64,000 bases of DNA from Pseudaquabacterium terrae (GTDB taxonomy: Bacteria; Pseudomonadota; Gammaproteobacteria; Burkholderiales; Burkholderiaceae_C): NCBI RefSeq assembly GCF_013266755.1, contig NZ_JABRWJ010000005.1, positions 671,615-735,614 of the forward strand, given 5' to 3'. A program made the position numbers and the translations under genes. This document shows, piece by piece, positions 38,073 through 48,798 of the stretch. Each line of letters opens with the position of its first letter. Positions within the stretch are counted from its first letter, which is position 1. The notes under the pieces are model-generated. The model did not search any database. It was not told where the DNA came from and saw nothing but the letters and a program-made list of their open reading frames with translations.

Positions 38073-39533
38073 ATGCGCCCGCCCTCCTTCCTGACGCGCC
38101 TCGTCGGCAGCGCCCTCGGCCACCGCTCGCTGCACCGGCAATTGCTGCTGTGGCTGCTGCTGCCGCAGTTGGTGCTGTGGATGGCCGCGGCTTTCGTCAC
38201 CTACAACGTCGCCGAGCGTTACGCCAGCCGCGGCATCGATGCCAGCCTGCTGCAGGCCACGCGCTCGCTGGCGCGCCAGGTCAAGCCGGTCAGCGATGGC
38301 CTGTTCATCGACTTCCCGCGCGCCGCGCAGGACATCATCGAGGCCGACCCGGACGACCGCGTCTACTACATGGTGTCGACGCCGCCGGGCAAGTTCATCC
38401 TCGGCAACAAGCAGCTGCCGCTGCCGCCGGGCGCGGAGGCGCCGCGCCTGGGCGAGCCGGTGTTCTACGACGCGACGCTGGACAAGGTGCGCATTCGTCT
38501 CGCGGCACTGTTCCTGCCGATCGGCTCCAAGGGCCCTGACGGACGCGTCGGCGAAAAGGGCTCGAACGAGGTGCTGCTGGTGCAGATCGCGCGCAGCCAG
38601 GCCAGCCGCGACGAGCTGGCCAAGAGCATCCTGCTCGACACCGTGCTGCCGCTGTCGGCGCTGATCGCGCTGATGACGATGATCGTCTGGGCCGGCATCC
38701 GCGCCGGGCTGGCGCCGCTGGCGCGGCTGCGCGCGCTGGTCGAGGACCGCGCGCCGAACGACCTCGCGCCGCTGGAGCTCGAAGCCGCGCCGCAGGAGGT
38801 GCGCGCGCTGGCCCGCGCGCTGAATGCCCTGCTCGCCGCGGTGCAGGAAAGTGTCGCCGGGCAGCGCCGCTTCATCAGCAATGCCGCGCACCAGCTGCGC
38901 ACGCCGCTGGCCGGACTGAAGAGCCAGACCGAGATCGCGCTGCAGAGCAACCACGACCCCGCGCTCGCCGCGCGGCTCGAGCGCGTGCACGAGGGCGCAG
39001 TGCGCAGCGCGCACCTCGTCAACCAGTTGCTGACCTTGACCCGCGCCGAGCCCGAAGCGGCCGGCGCCTTGCCGCGGACCTGCGTCGACCTGCGCGCGCT
39101 GGTCGTCGCGCTGGTTGCCGAGTGCGTGCCGCGCGCGCTCGCCGCGGGCATCGACCTCGGCATCGAAGACCCACTACCTAGCGCCGAAAGCGTGCGTGTG
39201 ATGGGCGCCGAGCTGCTGCTGCGCGAAGCCGTCTTCAACCTCGTCGACAACGCGATCCGCTACGCCGGCCGTGGCGCCGAAGTCACCGTGTCGGTGCGCG
39301 CCGAAAGCGGCCGCGCCCTGGTCGAGGTCGCCGACAACGGCCCGGGCCTGAACGCCGAACAGCGCGAGGCCGTGTTCGGCCGCTTCGTCCGCGCGACGCA
39401 CGAGGGCACCGGCTGCGGCCTCGGCCTGGCGATCGTGCGCGAGATCGCCGAACGCCACCGCGGCCGCATCACGCTCGAGCCCAACCCCCCGCAGGGCCTG
39501 CGCGCCCGCTTCGAGCTCCCGCTTCAACCTTGA
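38073..39533 (+). CDS. Membrane sensor histidine kinase (TctE-like)
   Basis: A 486-residue kinase paired with the upstream regulator. TM1 (about 24-46), a periplasmic sensor of about 145 residues matching the 2CSK_N style (VYYMVSTPPGKFILGN), TM2 (about 190-212), an H-box (RRFISNAAHQLRTPLAGLKS) and an ATPase domain (NLVDNAIRYAGRG, VADNGPGLNAEQRE, GTGCGLGLAIVREIA) are all visible. Such kinases sense organic acids or sugars. The locus points to sugar. The next gene, the porin, is 149 bp away. Confidence 0.9.
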   Translation: MRPPSFLTRLVGSALGHRSLHRQLLLWLLLPQLVLWMAAAFVTYNVAERYASRGIDASLLQATRSLARQVKPVSDGLFIDFPRAAQDIIEADPDDRVYYMVSTPPGKFILGNKQLPLPPGAEAPRLGEPVFYDATLDKVRIRLAALFLPIGSKGPDGRVGEKGSNEVLLVQIARSQASRDELAKSILLDTVLPLSALIALMTMIVWAGIRAGLAPLARLRALVEDRAPNDLAPLELEAAPQEVRALARALNALLAAVQESVAGQRRFISNAAHQLRTPLAGLKSQTEIALQSNHDPALAARLERVHEGAVRSAHLVNQLLTLTRAEPEAAGALPRTCVDLRALVVALVAECVPRALAAGIDLGIEDPLPSAESVRVMGAELLLREAVFNLVDNAIRYAGRGAEVTVSVRAESGRALVEVADNGPGLNAEQREAVFGRFVRATHEGTGCGLGLAIVREIAERHRGRITLEPNPPQGLRARFELPLQP

Positions 39534-39550
39534 CAATGGTCTGAACATGA

Positions 39551-39605
39551 CATTAACTTAGCATTAATACCTAGAGACGATCATTAAAGCTTTATGGAAC
39601 ATTAA
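39551..39605 (+). promoter_or_regulatory. Cluster of CATTAA motifs in the porin promoter region
   Basis: Four CATTAA copies lie at 39551, 39562, 39582 and 39600 in an AT-rich stretch before the LamB-like gene at 39683. The first two are 11 bp apart, the usual spacing of half-sites for OmpR-family regulators. Similar elements (CGTTAAG at 37305 and CATTAAG at 37324) precede the response regulator. They are likely its binding sites. Confidence 0.5.
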
Positions 39606-39682
39606 CGCTGCCTTGCGTTGATGTTCTGTGTGGCTGCACAGACGGCGAGGCGCCCCACCCACAACGACGGAGACCTCGACGC

Positions 39683-40894
39683 ATGGATGCACCCACCCCC
39701 GCCCCTCACCCCAGCGCCCCGCCGCGCCGCTCGGTCCTGGTCTCGGCCGCTGCGGCGGCGCTGCTGGCCGCGGCCGGCAGCGCGCAGGCCGTCGACTACA
39801 CCGGTTACTTCCGCGCCGGCCCCGGCCTGACTTCCGAGGACGCGTCACGTGCGTGTTATGGGCTGCGCGCCGGCAGCGCCGGCATGAAGTACCGCCTCGG
39901 CAACGAATGCGACTTCTACGGCGAATTCCAGCTGAGCCAGGGCTTCCAGAAGGACGGCATCGACTACCGCGCGACGCTGATGGTCAACCACTACACGCCG
40001 GCCACGCAGGACAACCCGGACAAGGGCCTGAACATCGAGCAGATGTTCGCCGAGGCGAAGGGCTTCGACATCGCGCCGAACGCCACCTTCTGGATCGGCA
40101 AGGAACGCGGCCGGCGCGGCGACGTGCACATCGTCGACACCTTCTTCATCGAGATGCTCGGCGTCGGCGCCGGCTTCAAGAACCAGCCGGTGGGCGCCGG
40201 CAAGCTCGGTGCGGCGTTCTACAAGACCGACAGCGACTATCCGCGCCCGGGCAACCGCATCAACGTCGAGTACCTCGGCCTGCCCGTCAATCCGAACGGC
40301 ACGCTGAACTTCTTCTTCACCGCGACCAAGGGCGACTTCAAGGGCGGCAAGGCCGGCACCGGCCTGACCGTGCGCCACGACCAGGTGCAGCTGTTCGGCA
40401 CCGGGCTGTCGAACAGCCTGTGGCTGCAGTTCGCGCAAGGCTCGGCCGGGCTCAACGGCAACTGGGGCGACCTCGCCGCCGGCTCGAAGGCCAAGAGCTG
40501 GCGCATCGTCGAGACCTTCAACGGCCAGAGCGGCCCGCTCGGCGGCCAGGCGATGCTGCTGCTGGCGAGCGAAAAGAACGGCGCCGGCGTGAAGACCGAT
40601 TCGGCCAGCATCGGCGGCCGGGCGTCCTATGCGGTGACGAAGAACCTGAAGCTGGTGGGCGAGCTCGGCGTCTCGCAATACAAGCCCGAAGGCGGGCAGA
40701 CCGCTCGGCTGACCAAGTTCACCTTCGCGCCGACCTTGTCGGTCGGCCCCGACTTCTGGAGCCGCCCCGAGTTCCGCCTCTATGTGACGACCGCCAAGTG
40801 GAACAAGGCCGCGGGCAACGTGACCGGGCAGGCGGCGCTGGCGAACGAGACCTCGGGCACCAGCTACGGCGCCCAGGTCGAATGGTGGTTCTGA
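39683..40894 (+). CDS. Outer-membrane carbohydrate porin (LamB/maltoporin type)
   Basis: A 403-residue beta-barrel. The signal peptide is long (1-36, cleavage after AQA) and Pro-rich at its start. Mature protein begins VDYTGYFRAGPGLTSED, a LamB-like opening. GFDIAPNATFWIGKERGRRG, then DVHIVDTFFIEM, matches the maltoporin AxFWxGKR...DVHI motif, and the protein ends with aromatic Phe (QVEWWF) as outer-membrane barrels do. It brings sugars to the ABC transporter that follows, 63 bp downstream. Confidence 0.88.
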   Translation: MDAPTPAPHPSAPPRRSVLVSAAAAALLAAAGSAQAVDYTGYFRAGPGLTSEDASRACYGLRAGSAGMKYRLGNECDFYGEFQLSQGFQKDGIDYRATLMVNHYTPATQDNPDKGLNIEQMFAEAKGFDIAPNATFWIGKERGRRGDVHIVDTFFIEMLGVGAGFKNQPVGAGKLGAAFYKTDSDYPRPGNRINVEYLGLPVNPNGTLNFFFTATKGDFKGGKAGTGLTVRHDQVQLFGTGLSNSLWLQFAQGSAGLNGNWGDLAAGSKAKSWRIVETFNGQSGPLGGQAMLLLASEKNGAGVKTDSASIGGRASYAVTKNLKLVGELGVSQYKPEGGQTARLTKFTFAPTLSVGPDFWSRPEFRLYVTTAKWNKAAGNVTGQAALANETSGTSYGAQVEWWF

Positions 40895-40957
40895 GCATGG
40901 CCCGCGACGACCTCGCAACCTATGCTCAACGATGAACGTGCATCAAGGAGACTGACG

Positions 40958-42220
40958 ATGAATCGATCGAACACGCGGCGCCTCGGCGCGATCACCCTCG
41001 CCTGCAGCGCACTGCTCGCCAGCGCCGCGGCCGGCGCCGGCGAAGTCGAGGTGCTGCACTGGTGGACCTCCGGCGGCGAGGCCAAGGCCGCGGCTGCCCT
41101 GAAGCTGACACTGCAAAAGGGCGGCCACCGCTGGAAGGACTTCGCGGTCGCCGGCGGCGGCGGCGATTCGGCGATGACGGTGCTGAAGTCACGCGTCGTC
41201 TCGGGCAACGCGCCCTCGGCGGCGCAGATCAAGGGCCCGTCGCTGCAGGAGTGGGCGCGCGAAGGCGTGCTGGCCAACATCGACGACGTCGCCAAGGCCG
41301 AGAAGTGGGACGAGCTGCTGCCGAAGATCGTCTCCGACGGCATGAAATACAAGGGCAACTACATCGCCGCGCCGGTCAACGTGCACCGCGTCAACTGGCT
41401 GTGGGTCAACCCCGAGGCACTGAAGAAGGCCGGTGCCAAGCTGCCGACGACCTGGGACGAATTCTTCGCCGCCGGCGACGCGCTGAAGAAGGCCGGCATC
41501 ATCCCGCTCGCCCACGGCGGCCAGAACTGGCAGGACTTCACCACCTTCGAAAGCGTCGCGCTCGGCATCGGCGGCGCCGAGTTCTACAAGAAGGCGCTGG
41601 TGCAGCTGGACGCGGCAACGATCACCGGCCCGCAGATGACCCAGGTGCTCGAGACCTTCAAGAAGGTCAAGGGCTACACCGACAAGAACGCCCCCGGCCG
41701 CGACTGGAACCTGGCGACCGCGATGGTCATCAAGGGCGAGGCCGGCATGCAGCTGATGGGCGACTGGGCCAAGGGCGAATTCATCGCCGCCGGCAAGACC
41801 CCGGGCACCGATTTCGTCTGCACGCCGGCGCCCGGCAGCGCCAAGGCCTTCACCTTCAACGTCGACTCGTTCGCGATGTTCAAGCTCAAGGATGCGGCCA
41901 ACGTCGCGGCACAGAAGGAGCTGGCCAAGGAGATCATGGCGCCGAACTTCCAGGAGCTCTTCAACCTGTACAAGGGCTCGATCCCGGTGCGGCTGGGCAT
42001 GAAGATGGACAAGTTCGACGACTGCGCCAAGGCCTCGGCCAAGGACTTCGTCGACACCGCCAAGGCCGGCGCGCTGGTGCCCTCGATCGCCCACGGCATG
42101 GCCGTGCCCTCGGCCGTCGAAGGCGCGATCAAGGATGTCGTCAGCCAGTTCTGGAACGACGACAAGATGAGCGTGGCCGACGCGCAATCGCGCATCGCCA
42201 GCGCCGCGAAGACGAAGTAG
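40958..42220 (+). CDS. gtsA: Sugar ABC transporter substrate-binding protein (GtsA-like)
   Basis: A 420-residue periplasmic protein. The signal peptide ends near residue 27 (AAAGA). Mature sequence begins EVEVLHWWTSGGEAKAAAAL, and AVAGGGGDSAMTVLKSRVVS and AQIKGPSLQEWA follow; these match the glucose-binding proteins of Pseudomonas GtsA type. The ATG at 40958 has AAGGAG eight bases upstream. The substrate is likely glucose or mannose. First gene of the transporter proper. Confidence 0.88.
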   Translation: MNRSNTRRLGAITLACSALLASAAAGAGEVEVLHWWTSGGEAKAAAALKLTLQKGGHRWKDFAVAGGGGDSAMTVLKSRVVSGNAPSAAQIKGPSLQEWAREGVLANIDDVAKAEKWDELLPKIVSDGMKYKGNYIAAPVNVHRVNWLWVNPEALKKAGAKLPTTWDEFFAAGDALKKAGIIPLAHGGQNWQDFTTFESVALGIGGAEFYKKALVQLDAATITGPQMTQVLETFKKVKGYTDKNAPGRDWNLATAMVIKGEAGMQLMGDWAKGEFIAAGKTPGTDFVCTPAPGSAKAFTFNVDSFAMFKLKDAANVAAQKELAKEIMAPNFQELFNLYKGSIPVRLGMKMDKFDDCAKASAKDFVDTAKAGALVPSIAHGMAVPSAVEGAIKDVVSQFWNDDKMSVADAQSRIASAAKTK

Positions 42221-42320
42221 TCACAGCGACAAGAGCAAGACAGAGCGTTTCACCGGAGCTTGGCGCCACGCGTTGCTGCCGCGCGCGTGGCGCTCTTTTC
42301 AAACGTTATCCCACGAGTCG

Positions 42321-43199
42321 ATGTCCGCTCCTTCCGCCTTGCGCACACCGTGGCTGCCGAAGCTCGTGGTCGCACCCAGCTTCGTGCTGGCCCTGGTCTT
42401 CATCTACGGCTTCATCGCCTGGAACGGCTACCTGTCGCTGTCGGCCTCGCGGCTGCTGCCGAACTACACGTTCGCCGGATTCGAGCAGTACGTGAACCTG
42501 TTCGAGAGCGATCGCTTCCGCGTCGCGCTGAAGAACATGCTGGTCTTCGGCGGGCTCTTCATCGGCGGCGCGATGGCGCTCGGCCTGATGTTGGCCATCC
42601 TGCTCGACCAGAAGATCCGCGCCGAGGGCCTGCTGCGCACGATCTACCTGTACCCGATGGCGATCTCCTTCATCGTCACCGGCACCGCGTGGAAGTGGAT
42701 GCTGAACCCCGGCCTCGGGCTCGAGCACCTGATGCACCAGTGGGGCTTCGAATCGTTCAGCTTCGACTGGCTGGTGAATCCGGAGAAAGCCATCTACTGC
42801 GTCGCCATCGCCGGCATCTGGCAGAGCGCCGGCTTCGTGATGGCGCTGTTCCTCGCCGGATTGCGCGGCATCGACGAATCGATCATCAAGGCCGCGCAGG
42901 TCGATGGCGCCAGCCAGCCGCGCATCTACTGGCGCATCCTGATCCCCAGCCTGCGGCCGGTGTTCTTCTCGACGCTGATGGTCGTCAGCCACCTGGCGAT
43001 CAAGAGCTTCGATCTCGTGATGGCGCTGACCGCCGGCGGCCCCGGCTACGCCACCGACCTGCCGGCGACCTTCATGTACGCGATGAGCTTCACGCGCGGC
43101 CAGCTCGGCCTGGGCGCCGCGAGCGCGACGGTGATGCTGGCGACGGTCGCGGCGATCGTCGTGCCCTACCTGTATTCCGAACTGAGGGCCAAGAAGTGA
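42321..43199 (+). CDS. gtsB: Sugar ABC transporter permease 1 (GtsB-like)
   Basis: A 292-residue inner-membrane permease with six helices. The EAA-type loop that contacts the ATPase is near 190-205 (AAQVDGASQPRIYWRILIPS). LPKLVVAPSFVLALVFIYGF is the first helix. The ATG at 42321 gives a short polar start; a longer frame from 42273 is less likely. Stop overlaps the next gene by GTGA. Confidence 0.88.
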   Translation: MSAPSALRTPWLPKLVVAPSFVLALVFIYGFIAWNGYLSLSASRLLPNYTFAGFEQYVNLFESDRFRVALKNMLVFGGLFIGGAMALGLMLAILLDQKIRAEGLLRTIYLYPMAISFIVTGTAWKWMLNPGLGLEHLMHQWGFESFSFDWLVNPEKAIYCVAIAGIWQSAGFVMALFLAGLRGIDESIIKAAQVDGASQPRIYWRILIPSLRPVFFSTLMVVSHLAIKSFDLVMALTAGGPGYATDLPATFMYAMSFTRGQLGLGAASATVMLATVAAIVVPYLYSELRAKK

Positions 43200-44050
43200 A
43201 TCGGCTGAACATTCACCGCGTGCTGCTGTGGGGCGCGCTGCTGCTGTTCGCGGCCTGGTTCCTGGCGCCGCTGTACGTGATGGTGGTGACCTCGTTGAAG
43301 GACATGGAGCAGGTGCGCACGGGCCATCTGCTGTCGCTGCCGACCGATCCGACGCTGGCTGCCTGGGCCAAGGCCTGGAGCACCGCCTGCACGGGCACCG
43401 ATTGCGGCGGGCTGAAGCCGTTCTTCTTCAACAGCGTCGCGATGGTCGTGCCGGCGGTTGCGGTATCGACGCTGGTCGGCGCGCTGAATGGCTACGTTTT
43501 GGCCAAATGGCGCTTTCGCGGCAGCGAGACGATGTTTGCGCTGATGCTGTTCGGCGTCTTCATGCCGATGCAGGTGGTGCTGCTGCCGATGAGCCAGGTG
43601 CTGGGCTGGCTCGGCATTGCATCGTCGATCTGGGGCCTGATCCTCGTGCACGTGATCGCCGGCATTCCGTCGACCACCCTCTTCTTCCGCAACTACTACG
43701 TCGGCCTGCCGGATGAACTGGTGAAGGCCGCGATGCTCGACGGCGCGTCGTTCTGGCAGATCTTCACGCGCATCGTGCTGCCGCTGTCGACGCCGATCCT
43801 GGTCGTCACGCTGATCTGGCAGTTCACCAACATCTGGAACGACTTCCTCTACGGCGTGGTGTTCTCCGGCGCCGATTCGAAGCCGATCACCGTCGGCCTC
43901 AACAACCTGTCGAACACCTCGAGCACGGTGAAGGAATACAACGTCGACATGGCCGCGGCATTGATCGCCGCGCTGCCGACCTTGTTCGTCTACATCGTCG
44001 CCGGCAAGTACTTCGTGCGCGGCCTCACGGCCGGCGCCGTCAAGGGTTAG
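43196..44050 (+). CDS. gtsC: Sugar ABC transporter permease 2 (GtsC-like)
   Basis: A 284-residue permease with six helices, partner of the preceding one. EAA loop: LVKAAMLDGASFWQIFTRIV. It has TACTGTDCGGLKPFFFNSVA, typical of the glucose branch, before the second helix. The GTG start overlaps the gtsB stop. The ATPase gene starts 15 bp after the end. Confidence 0.88.
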   Translation: MNRLNIHRVLLWGALLLFAAWFLAPLYVMVVTSLKDMEQVRTGHLLSLPTDPTLAAWAKAWSTACTGTDCGGLKPFFFNSVAMVVPAVAVSTLVGALNGYVLAKWRFRGSETMFALMLFGVFMPMQVVLLPMSQVLGWLGIASSIWGLILVHVIAGIPSTTLFFRNYYVGLPDELVKAAMLDGASFWQIFTRIVLPLSTPILVVTLIWQFTNIWNDFLYGVVFSGADSKPITVGLNNLSNTSSTVKEYNVDMAAALIAALPTLFVYIVAGKYFVRGLTAGAVKG

Positions 44051-44065
44051 GACTTCAAGCACACC

Positions 44066-45130
<1,065 letters not shown>

Positions 45131-45137
45131 TCCGGCC

Positions 45138-46346
45138 ATGCCCGACTTCCGCTCGCCCGAGTTCCTGCGCAGCCACGTGCTGCAGACGATGGCCTTCTAC
45201 GACGGGCGCTGTCTCGATGCGAGCGGCGGCTTCTTCCAGGCCTTTCGCGACGACGGCAGCGTCTACGACCCGCGCACCCGGCACCTGGTCGGCAGCGCGC
45301 GCTTCGTGATCACGCACGCGATGGCGGCGCGCGCGTTTGCGGACCATGCGCGCGCCGGCGCCTGGCATGAGGCTGCCGCGCACGGGCTGCGCTTTCTCGA
45401 CACGGCCCACCGCGATCCCGTGCAGGGCGGTTATCACTGGCTGCTCGATTGGGACGGCCGCGACGCGACCGTGCGCGACGCGACGAAGCACTGCTACGGC
45501 CTGGCCTTCGTTCTGCTGGCGCATGCGCAGGCCTTGCGCATCGACGTGCCCGGCGCGGCCGACGGCCTGCACGCAACGTTCGAGTTGATGGAGCGCCACT
45601 TCTGGGAACCGGATGCGCAGCTCTACGCCGACGAAGCCAGCGCCGATTGGCAGCTGTCGCCCTACCGCGGCCAGAATGCCAACATGCACGCCTGCGAAGC
45701 GATGCTCGCGGCCTTCGACGCCACCGGTGAAAGACACTGGCTGCAGCGCGCCGGGCAGATCGCCGAAGCCGTCACCCTGCGCCTCGCGCAGCAGGCCGAC
45801 GGCCTGATCTGGGAGCACTACGACAAACACTGGCGCATCGACCGCGACTACCACCGCGACGATCCCGCCAACCTGTTCCGGCCCTGGGGCTTCCAGACCG
45901 GCCACCTGACCGAGTGGGCGAAGCTGCTGCTGACCCTCGAGGCACGCGCGCCCGATGCGTCGACGGGCCTCGACCGCATCGGCCGCGCGCAGCGCCTGTT
46001 CGATGCCGCATGGCGCGAAGGCTGGGATGCCGAGCACGGCGGGCTGGTCTACGGTTTCGCCGAAGCACCGGCCGGGGGCTACGCGGTGTGCGATGCGCAC
46101 AAGTACTACTGGGTGCAGTCCGAGTCTTTCGCCGCCGCCGCGCGGCTGCAAGCCTGGCAGCACTACGACCGGCTGTGGGCCCATGCGTGGTCGCACTTCG
46201 TCGACCATCGATACGGCGCCTGGTACCGCATCCTGTCGAGCGACAACCGCAAGCTCAGCGACCAGAAGAGCCCGCCCGGCAAGACCGACTATCACACGAT
46301 CGGTGCGTGCCTCGACGTGCTCGAGGCCATGGGTCCTACTCGGTGA
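45138..46346 (+). CDS. AGE family epimerase/isomerase
   Basis: A 402-residue protein with the (alpha/alpha)6 barrel of N-acylglucosamine 2-epimerase-like enzymes. Typical sequences: RHLVGSARFVITHAMAARA, HWLLDWDGRDATVRDATKHC, YGLAFVLLAHAQAL, NANMHACEAMLAA, RPWGFQTGHLTEWAKLLL and HKYYWVQSESFAAAA with the conserved His residues. In this locus it probably converts the imported sugar, for example mannose to fructose, rather than an amino sugar. The ATG at 45138 overlaps nothing and follows the ATPase gene by seven bases. The 3' end overlaps the convergent slmA by 11 bp. Confidence 0.85.
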   Translation: MPDFRSPEFLRSHVLQTMAFYDGRCLDASGGFFQAFRDDGSVYDPRTRHLVGSARFVITHAMAARAFADHARAGAWHEAAAHGLRFLDTAHRDPVQGGYHWLLDWDGRDATVRDATKHCYGLAFVLLAHAQALRIDVPGAADGLHATFELMERHFWEPDAQLYADEASADWQLSPYRGQNANMHACEAMLAAFDATGERHWLQRAGQIAEAVTLRLAQQADGLIWEHYDKHWRIDRDYHRDDPANLFRPWGFQTGHLTEWAKLLLTLEARAPDASTGLDRIGRAQRLFDAAWREGWDAEHGGLVYGFAEAPAGGYAVCDAHKYYWVQSESFAAAARLQAWQHYDRLWAHAWSHFVDHRYGAWYRILSSDNRKLSDQKSPPGKTDYHTIGACLDVLEAMGPTR

Positions 46347-47031
46347 GTCGGGGCAGCAGCGTATCGAGGTGCTCGGTCGGGCTGCGCTTGAAGCCCGAGC
46401 GCGCATAACGCTGCAGGCGGCCGACGATCAGCGCGGTCAGCCCCGAGGCCAGCGCGTTGGCATCGACCGTCGGCGTGATCGAGCCGTTCGCATCGGCGGC
46501 ATTGCGCAGGCTCTGGCGCAGCTGACTCTCGACACGGTCGAAGAACTGGTTCATGCGCGTGATCAGGCGCTCGTTCTCGAACACCAGCGCATCGCCGACC
46601 ATCACCCGCACCATGCCCGGGTTCTTCTCGCCGAACTGCAGCAGCATCACGGCGATCTTGTGCGCCTGCACCGTGCCGCCGGTCTCGCGCTCGGCGATCT
46701 GGTTGACCAGCGTGAAGACGCTCGATTCGATGAACTCGATCAGCCCCTCGAACATCTGCGCCTTGCTGGCGAAGTGGCGATACAGCGCCGCTTCGCTGAC
46801 CTCGAGCCGCGCGGCGAGCGCGGCAGTGGTGATGCGTTCGGCGCCGGGCTGCTCGAGCATCGCGGCCAGCGTCTGCAGGATCTGCACGCGGCGTTCGCCG
46901 GGGCGCGGGCGCTTGCGCGTGGGGGTGGCGACCGTGGCTTCCTCGAGCACCGGATCGCTCGTCGTCACCAGCGGTGCGTCCTGTTCGGGTGCGACGCTGG
47001 CGTCGCCGGATGGCACTGACTGTTCGGACAT
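46336..47031 (-). CDS. slmA: Nucleoid occlusion factor SlmA (TetR family)
   Basis: A 231-residue TetR-type protein. SlmA binds sites on the chromosome and stops FtsZ rings forming over the nucleoid. After a 45-residue polar N-terminal tail, the HTH is TTAALAARLEVSEAALYRHF, followed by ASKAQMFEGLIEFIESSVF, a SlmA hallmark. The C-terminal domain has GDALVFENERLITRMNQFFD. The order slmA, HAD phosphatase, argB is standard in Burkholderiales. Confidence 0.9.
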   Translation of the reverse strand: MSEQSVPSGDASVAPEQDAPLVTTSDPVLEEATVATPTRKRPRPGERRVQILQTLAAMLEQPGAERITTAALAARLEVSEAALYRHFASKAQMFEGLIEFIESSVFTLVNQIAERETGGTVQAHKIAVMLLQFGEKNPGMVRVMVGDALVFENERLITRMNQFFDRVESQLRQSLRNAADANGSITPTVDANALASGLTALIVGRLQRYARSGFKRSPTEHLDTLLPRLTE

Positions 47032-47113
47032 CACGGCGTGGAGGGGTTCTCGAGAGGCGAGAGACCGAAACATTCTGGCACAGCGGCCCTTGCCGGCCGG
47101 GGGCTGGAAAACA

Positions 47114-47812
47114 CTAGGGGCGGACAGAACCGCGCCGAAGCGGTCGCAGTGCACGGACCACGCGGTCGACGTAGGCCGGCCGCTTCGACCAGCGTTCGAC
47201 ATGGCCGCCGTACGGATTGATGCGCGCATAACGCTGCATCCACACCGTGCCCATGCCGACGCGGCGCGCCGACTTCTGGTGCTGCAGCGTGTCTTCCACC
47301 AGCACGCAGCGCGACGGATGCACGCCCAGCCGCACGGCAATGCAGCGCAGCATGCGCGCATCGGGCTTCGGCCGCCACTGGCCGAAGCAGACCATGTCCT
47401 CGACCGCCAGCACGCCGTCGAACAGGTGCTCGATGCGCAGCGCGCGCAGCACGCGCAAGGCGTAGGCCCGCGGCCCGTTGGTCAGGATGAACTTGCGCCC
47501 GGGCAGCGCCTTCAGCGCGACGAAGTCGTGCCGGTGGCCGCTGATCTGCGCTTCCAGCCCCGGCAGCCGGTGCGTGTCGTGCAGGAAGTGCGCGGCGCGG
47601 ATGCCGTGGTGGCGCACCAGCCCGAGCAAGGTCGCGCCGTAGCGCTGCCAGTAATGGTGGCGCAGCGCGTTCGACTCTTCTTCGCTCAGCTGCAGCTCAC
47701 GCTGCACGAACGCGCCGATCGAGCGGTTGAGCTCGACGAAGACGTGCGATGCCGCGTCGTGCAGCGTGTTGTCGAGGTCGAAGAGCCAGACCGGGGCAGC
47801 GGATCGAATCAT
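47114..47812 (-). CDS. HAD superfamily pyrimidine 5'-nucleotidase-like phosphatase
   Basis: A 232-residue cytoplasmic phosphatase. HAD motifs are all there: I, WLFDLDNTLHDAA; II, FILTNGP; III, KP of RPKPDARML; IV, CVLVEDTLQHQKSA. The helical cap follows motif I (ASHVFVELNRSIGAFVQREL). Proteins of this set dephosphorylate pyrimidine nucleotides or similar small phosphates. The gene starts five bases after argB ends. Confidence 0.88.
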   Translation of the reverse strand: MIRSAAPVWLFDLDNTLHDAASHVFVELNRSIGAFVQRELQLSEEESNALRHHYWQRYGATLLGLVRHHGIRAAHFLHDTHRLPGLEAQISGHRHDFVALKALPGRKFILTNGPRAYALRVLRALRIEHLFDGVLAVEDMVCFGQWRPKPDARMLRCIAVRLGVHPSRCVLVEDTLQHQKSARRVGMGTVWMQRYARINPYGGHVERWSKRPAYVDRVVRALRPLRRGSVRP

Positions 47813-47817
47813 CCGTC

Positions 47818-48726
47818 TCAATGTGATCGGATCATCGTGCCGTAGGCCTGATCGGTCAGGATCTCCAGCAGCATCGCGTGCGGCACGCGCCCGTCGATGA
47901 TGTGCACGGCATTGACGCCGCTCTTGGCCGCATCCAGCGCGCCGGCGATCTTGGGCAGCATGCCGCCGGAGATGGTGCCGTCGGCGAAGAGCTCGTCGAT
48001 GCGGCGCGCGGTCAGGTCGGTCAGCAGCTGGCCTGACTTGTCGAGCACCCCCGGCGTGTTGGTCAACATCATCAATTTTTCGGCCTTCAGCACCTCGGCG
48101 AGCTTGGCGGCCACCAGGTCGGCGTTGATGTTGAAGCTCTCGTGGCTGGCGCCGAAGCCGATCGGGCTGACCACCGGGATGAAGGCATCGTCCTGCAGCG
48201 CCTTGACGACGCTGGGGTCGATGGACTCGATCTCGCCGACCTGGCCGATGTCGTGCTCCTTGCTCGGATCGTCCTTGTCCTGCATGCGCAGCTTGCGCGC
48301 GCGGATCATGCCGCCGTCGAAACCGGTCAGGCCCACCGCCTTGCCGCCGGCGGCATTGATCAGGCTGACGATGTCCTGCTGCACCTCGCCGCCGAGCACC
48401 CATTCGACGACGCCCATCGTCTCCTCGTCGGTCACGCGCATGCCCTGGATGAAGGTGCCCTTCTTGCCTATCCTGGCCAGCGCCTCGTCGATCTGCGGCC
48501 CGCCGCCGTGCACGACGACCGGGTTCATGCCGACCAGCTTCAACAGCACCACGTCCTCGGCGAAATCCTGCTGCAGCGCCGGATCGGTCATCGCGTTGCC
48601 GCCGTACTTGATGACGATGGTCTTGCCGTGGTACTTGCGGATGTAGGGCAGCGCCTGCGAGAGGATCTCGGCCTTGTCGCGCGGTGTGACGTGGTCCAGG
48701 TTCGGCGGGGGGGCGACGTGTTTCAT
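47818..48726 (-). CDS. argB: Acetylglutamate kinase ArgB
   Basis: Second step of arginine synthesis: it phosphorylates N-acetylglutamate. It is 302 residues long. Signatures are [11 protein letters not shown] (ATP loop), [50 protein letters not shown] and [13 protein letters not shown]. The N-terminal extra helix of the arginine-inhibited hexameric type is visible ([20 protein letters not shown]), so feedback inhibition is likely. Divergent from the CDF gene at 48799. Confidence 0.97.
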   Translation of the reverse strand: MKHVAPPPNLDHVTPRDKAEILSQALPYIRKYHGKTIVIKYGGNAMTDPALQQDFAEDVVLLKLVGMNPVVVHGGGPQIDEALARIGKKGTFIQGMRVTDEETMGVVEWVLGGEVQQDIVSLINAAGGKAVGLTGFDGGMIRARKLRMQDKDDPSKEHDIGQVGEIESIDPSVVKALQDDAFIPVVSPIGFGASHESFNINADLVAAKLAEVLKAEKLMMLTNTPGVLDKSGQLLTDLTARRIDELFADGTISGGMLPKIAGALDAAKSGVNAVHIIDGRVPHAMLLEILTDQAYGTMIRSH

Positions 48727-48798
48727 GGCCTCGCTCGCGGCGGTCGGATGGGGATGCGGTCATTGTAGGCACCGGGGCCGCGCGCTACGCTCGCGGCC

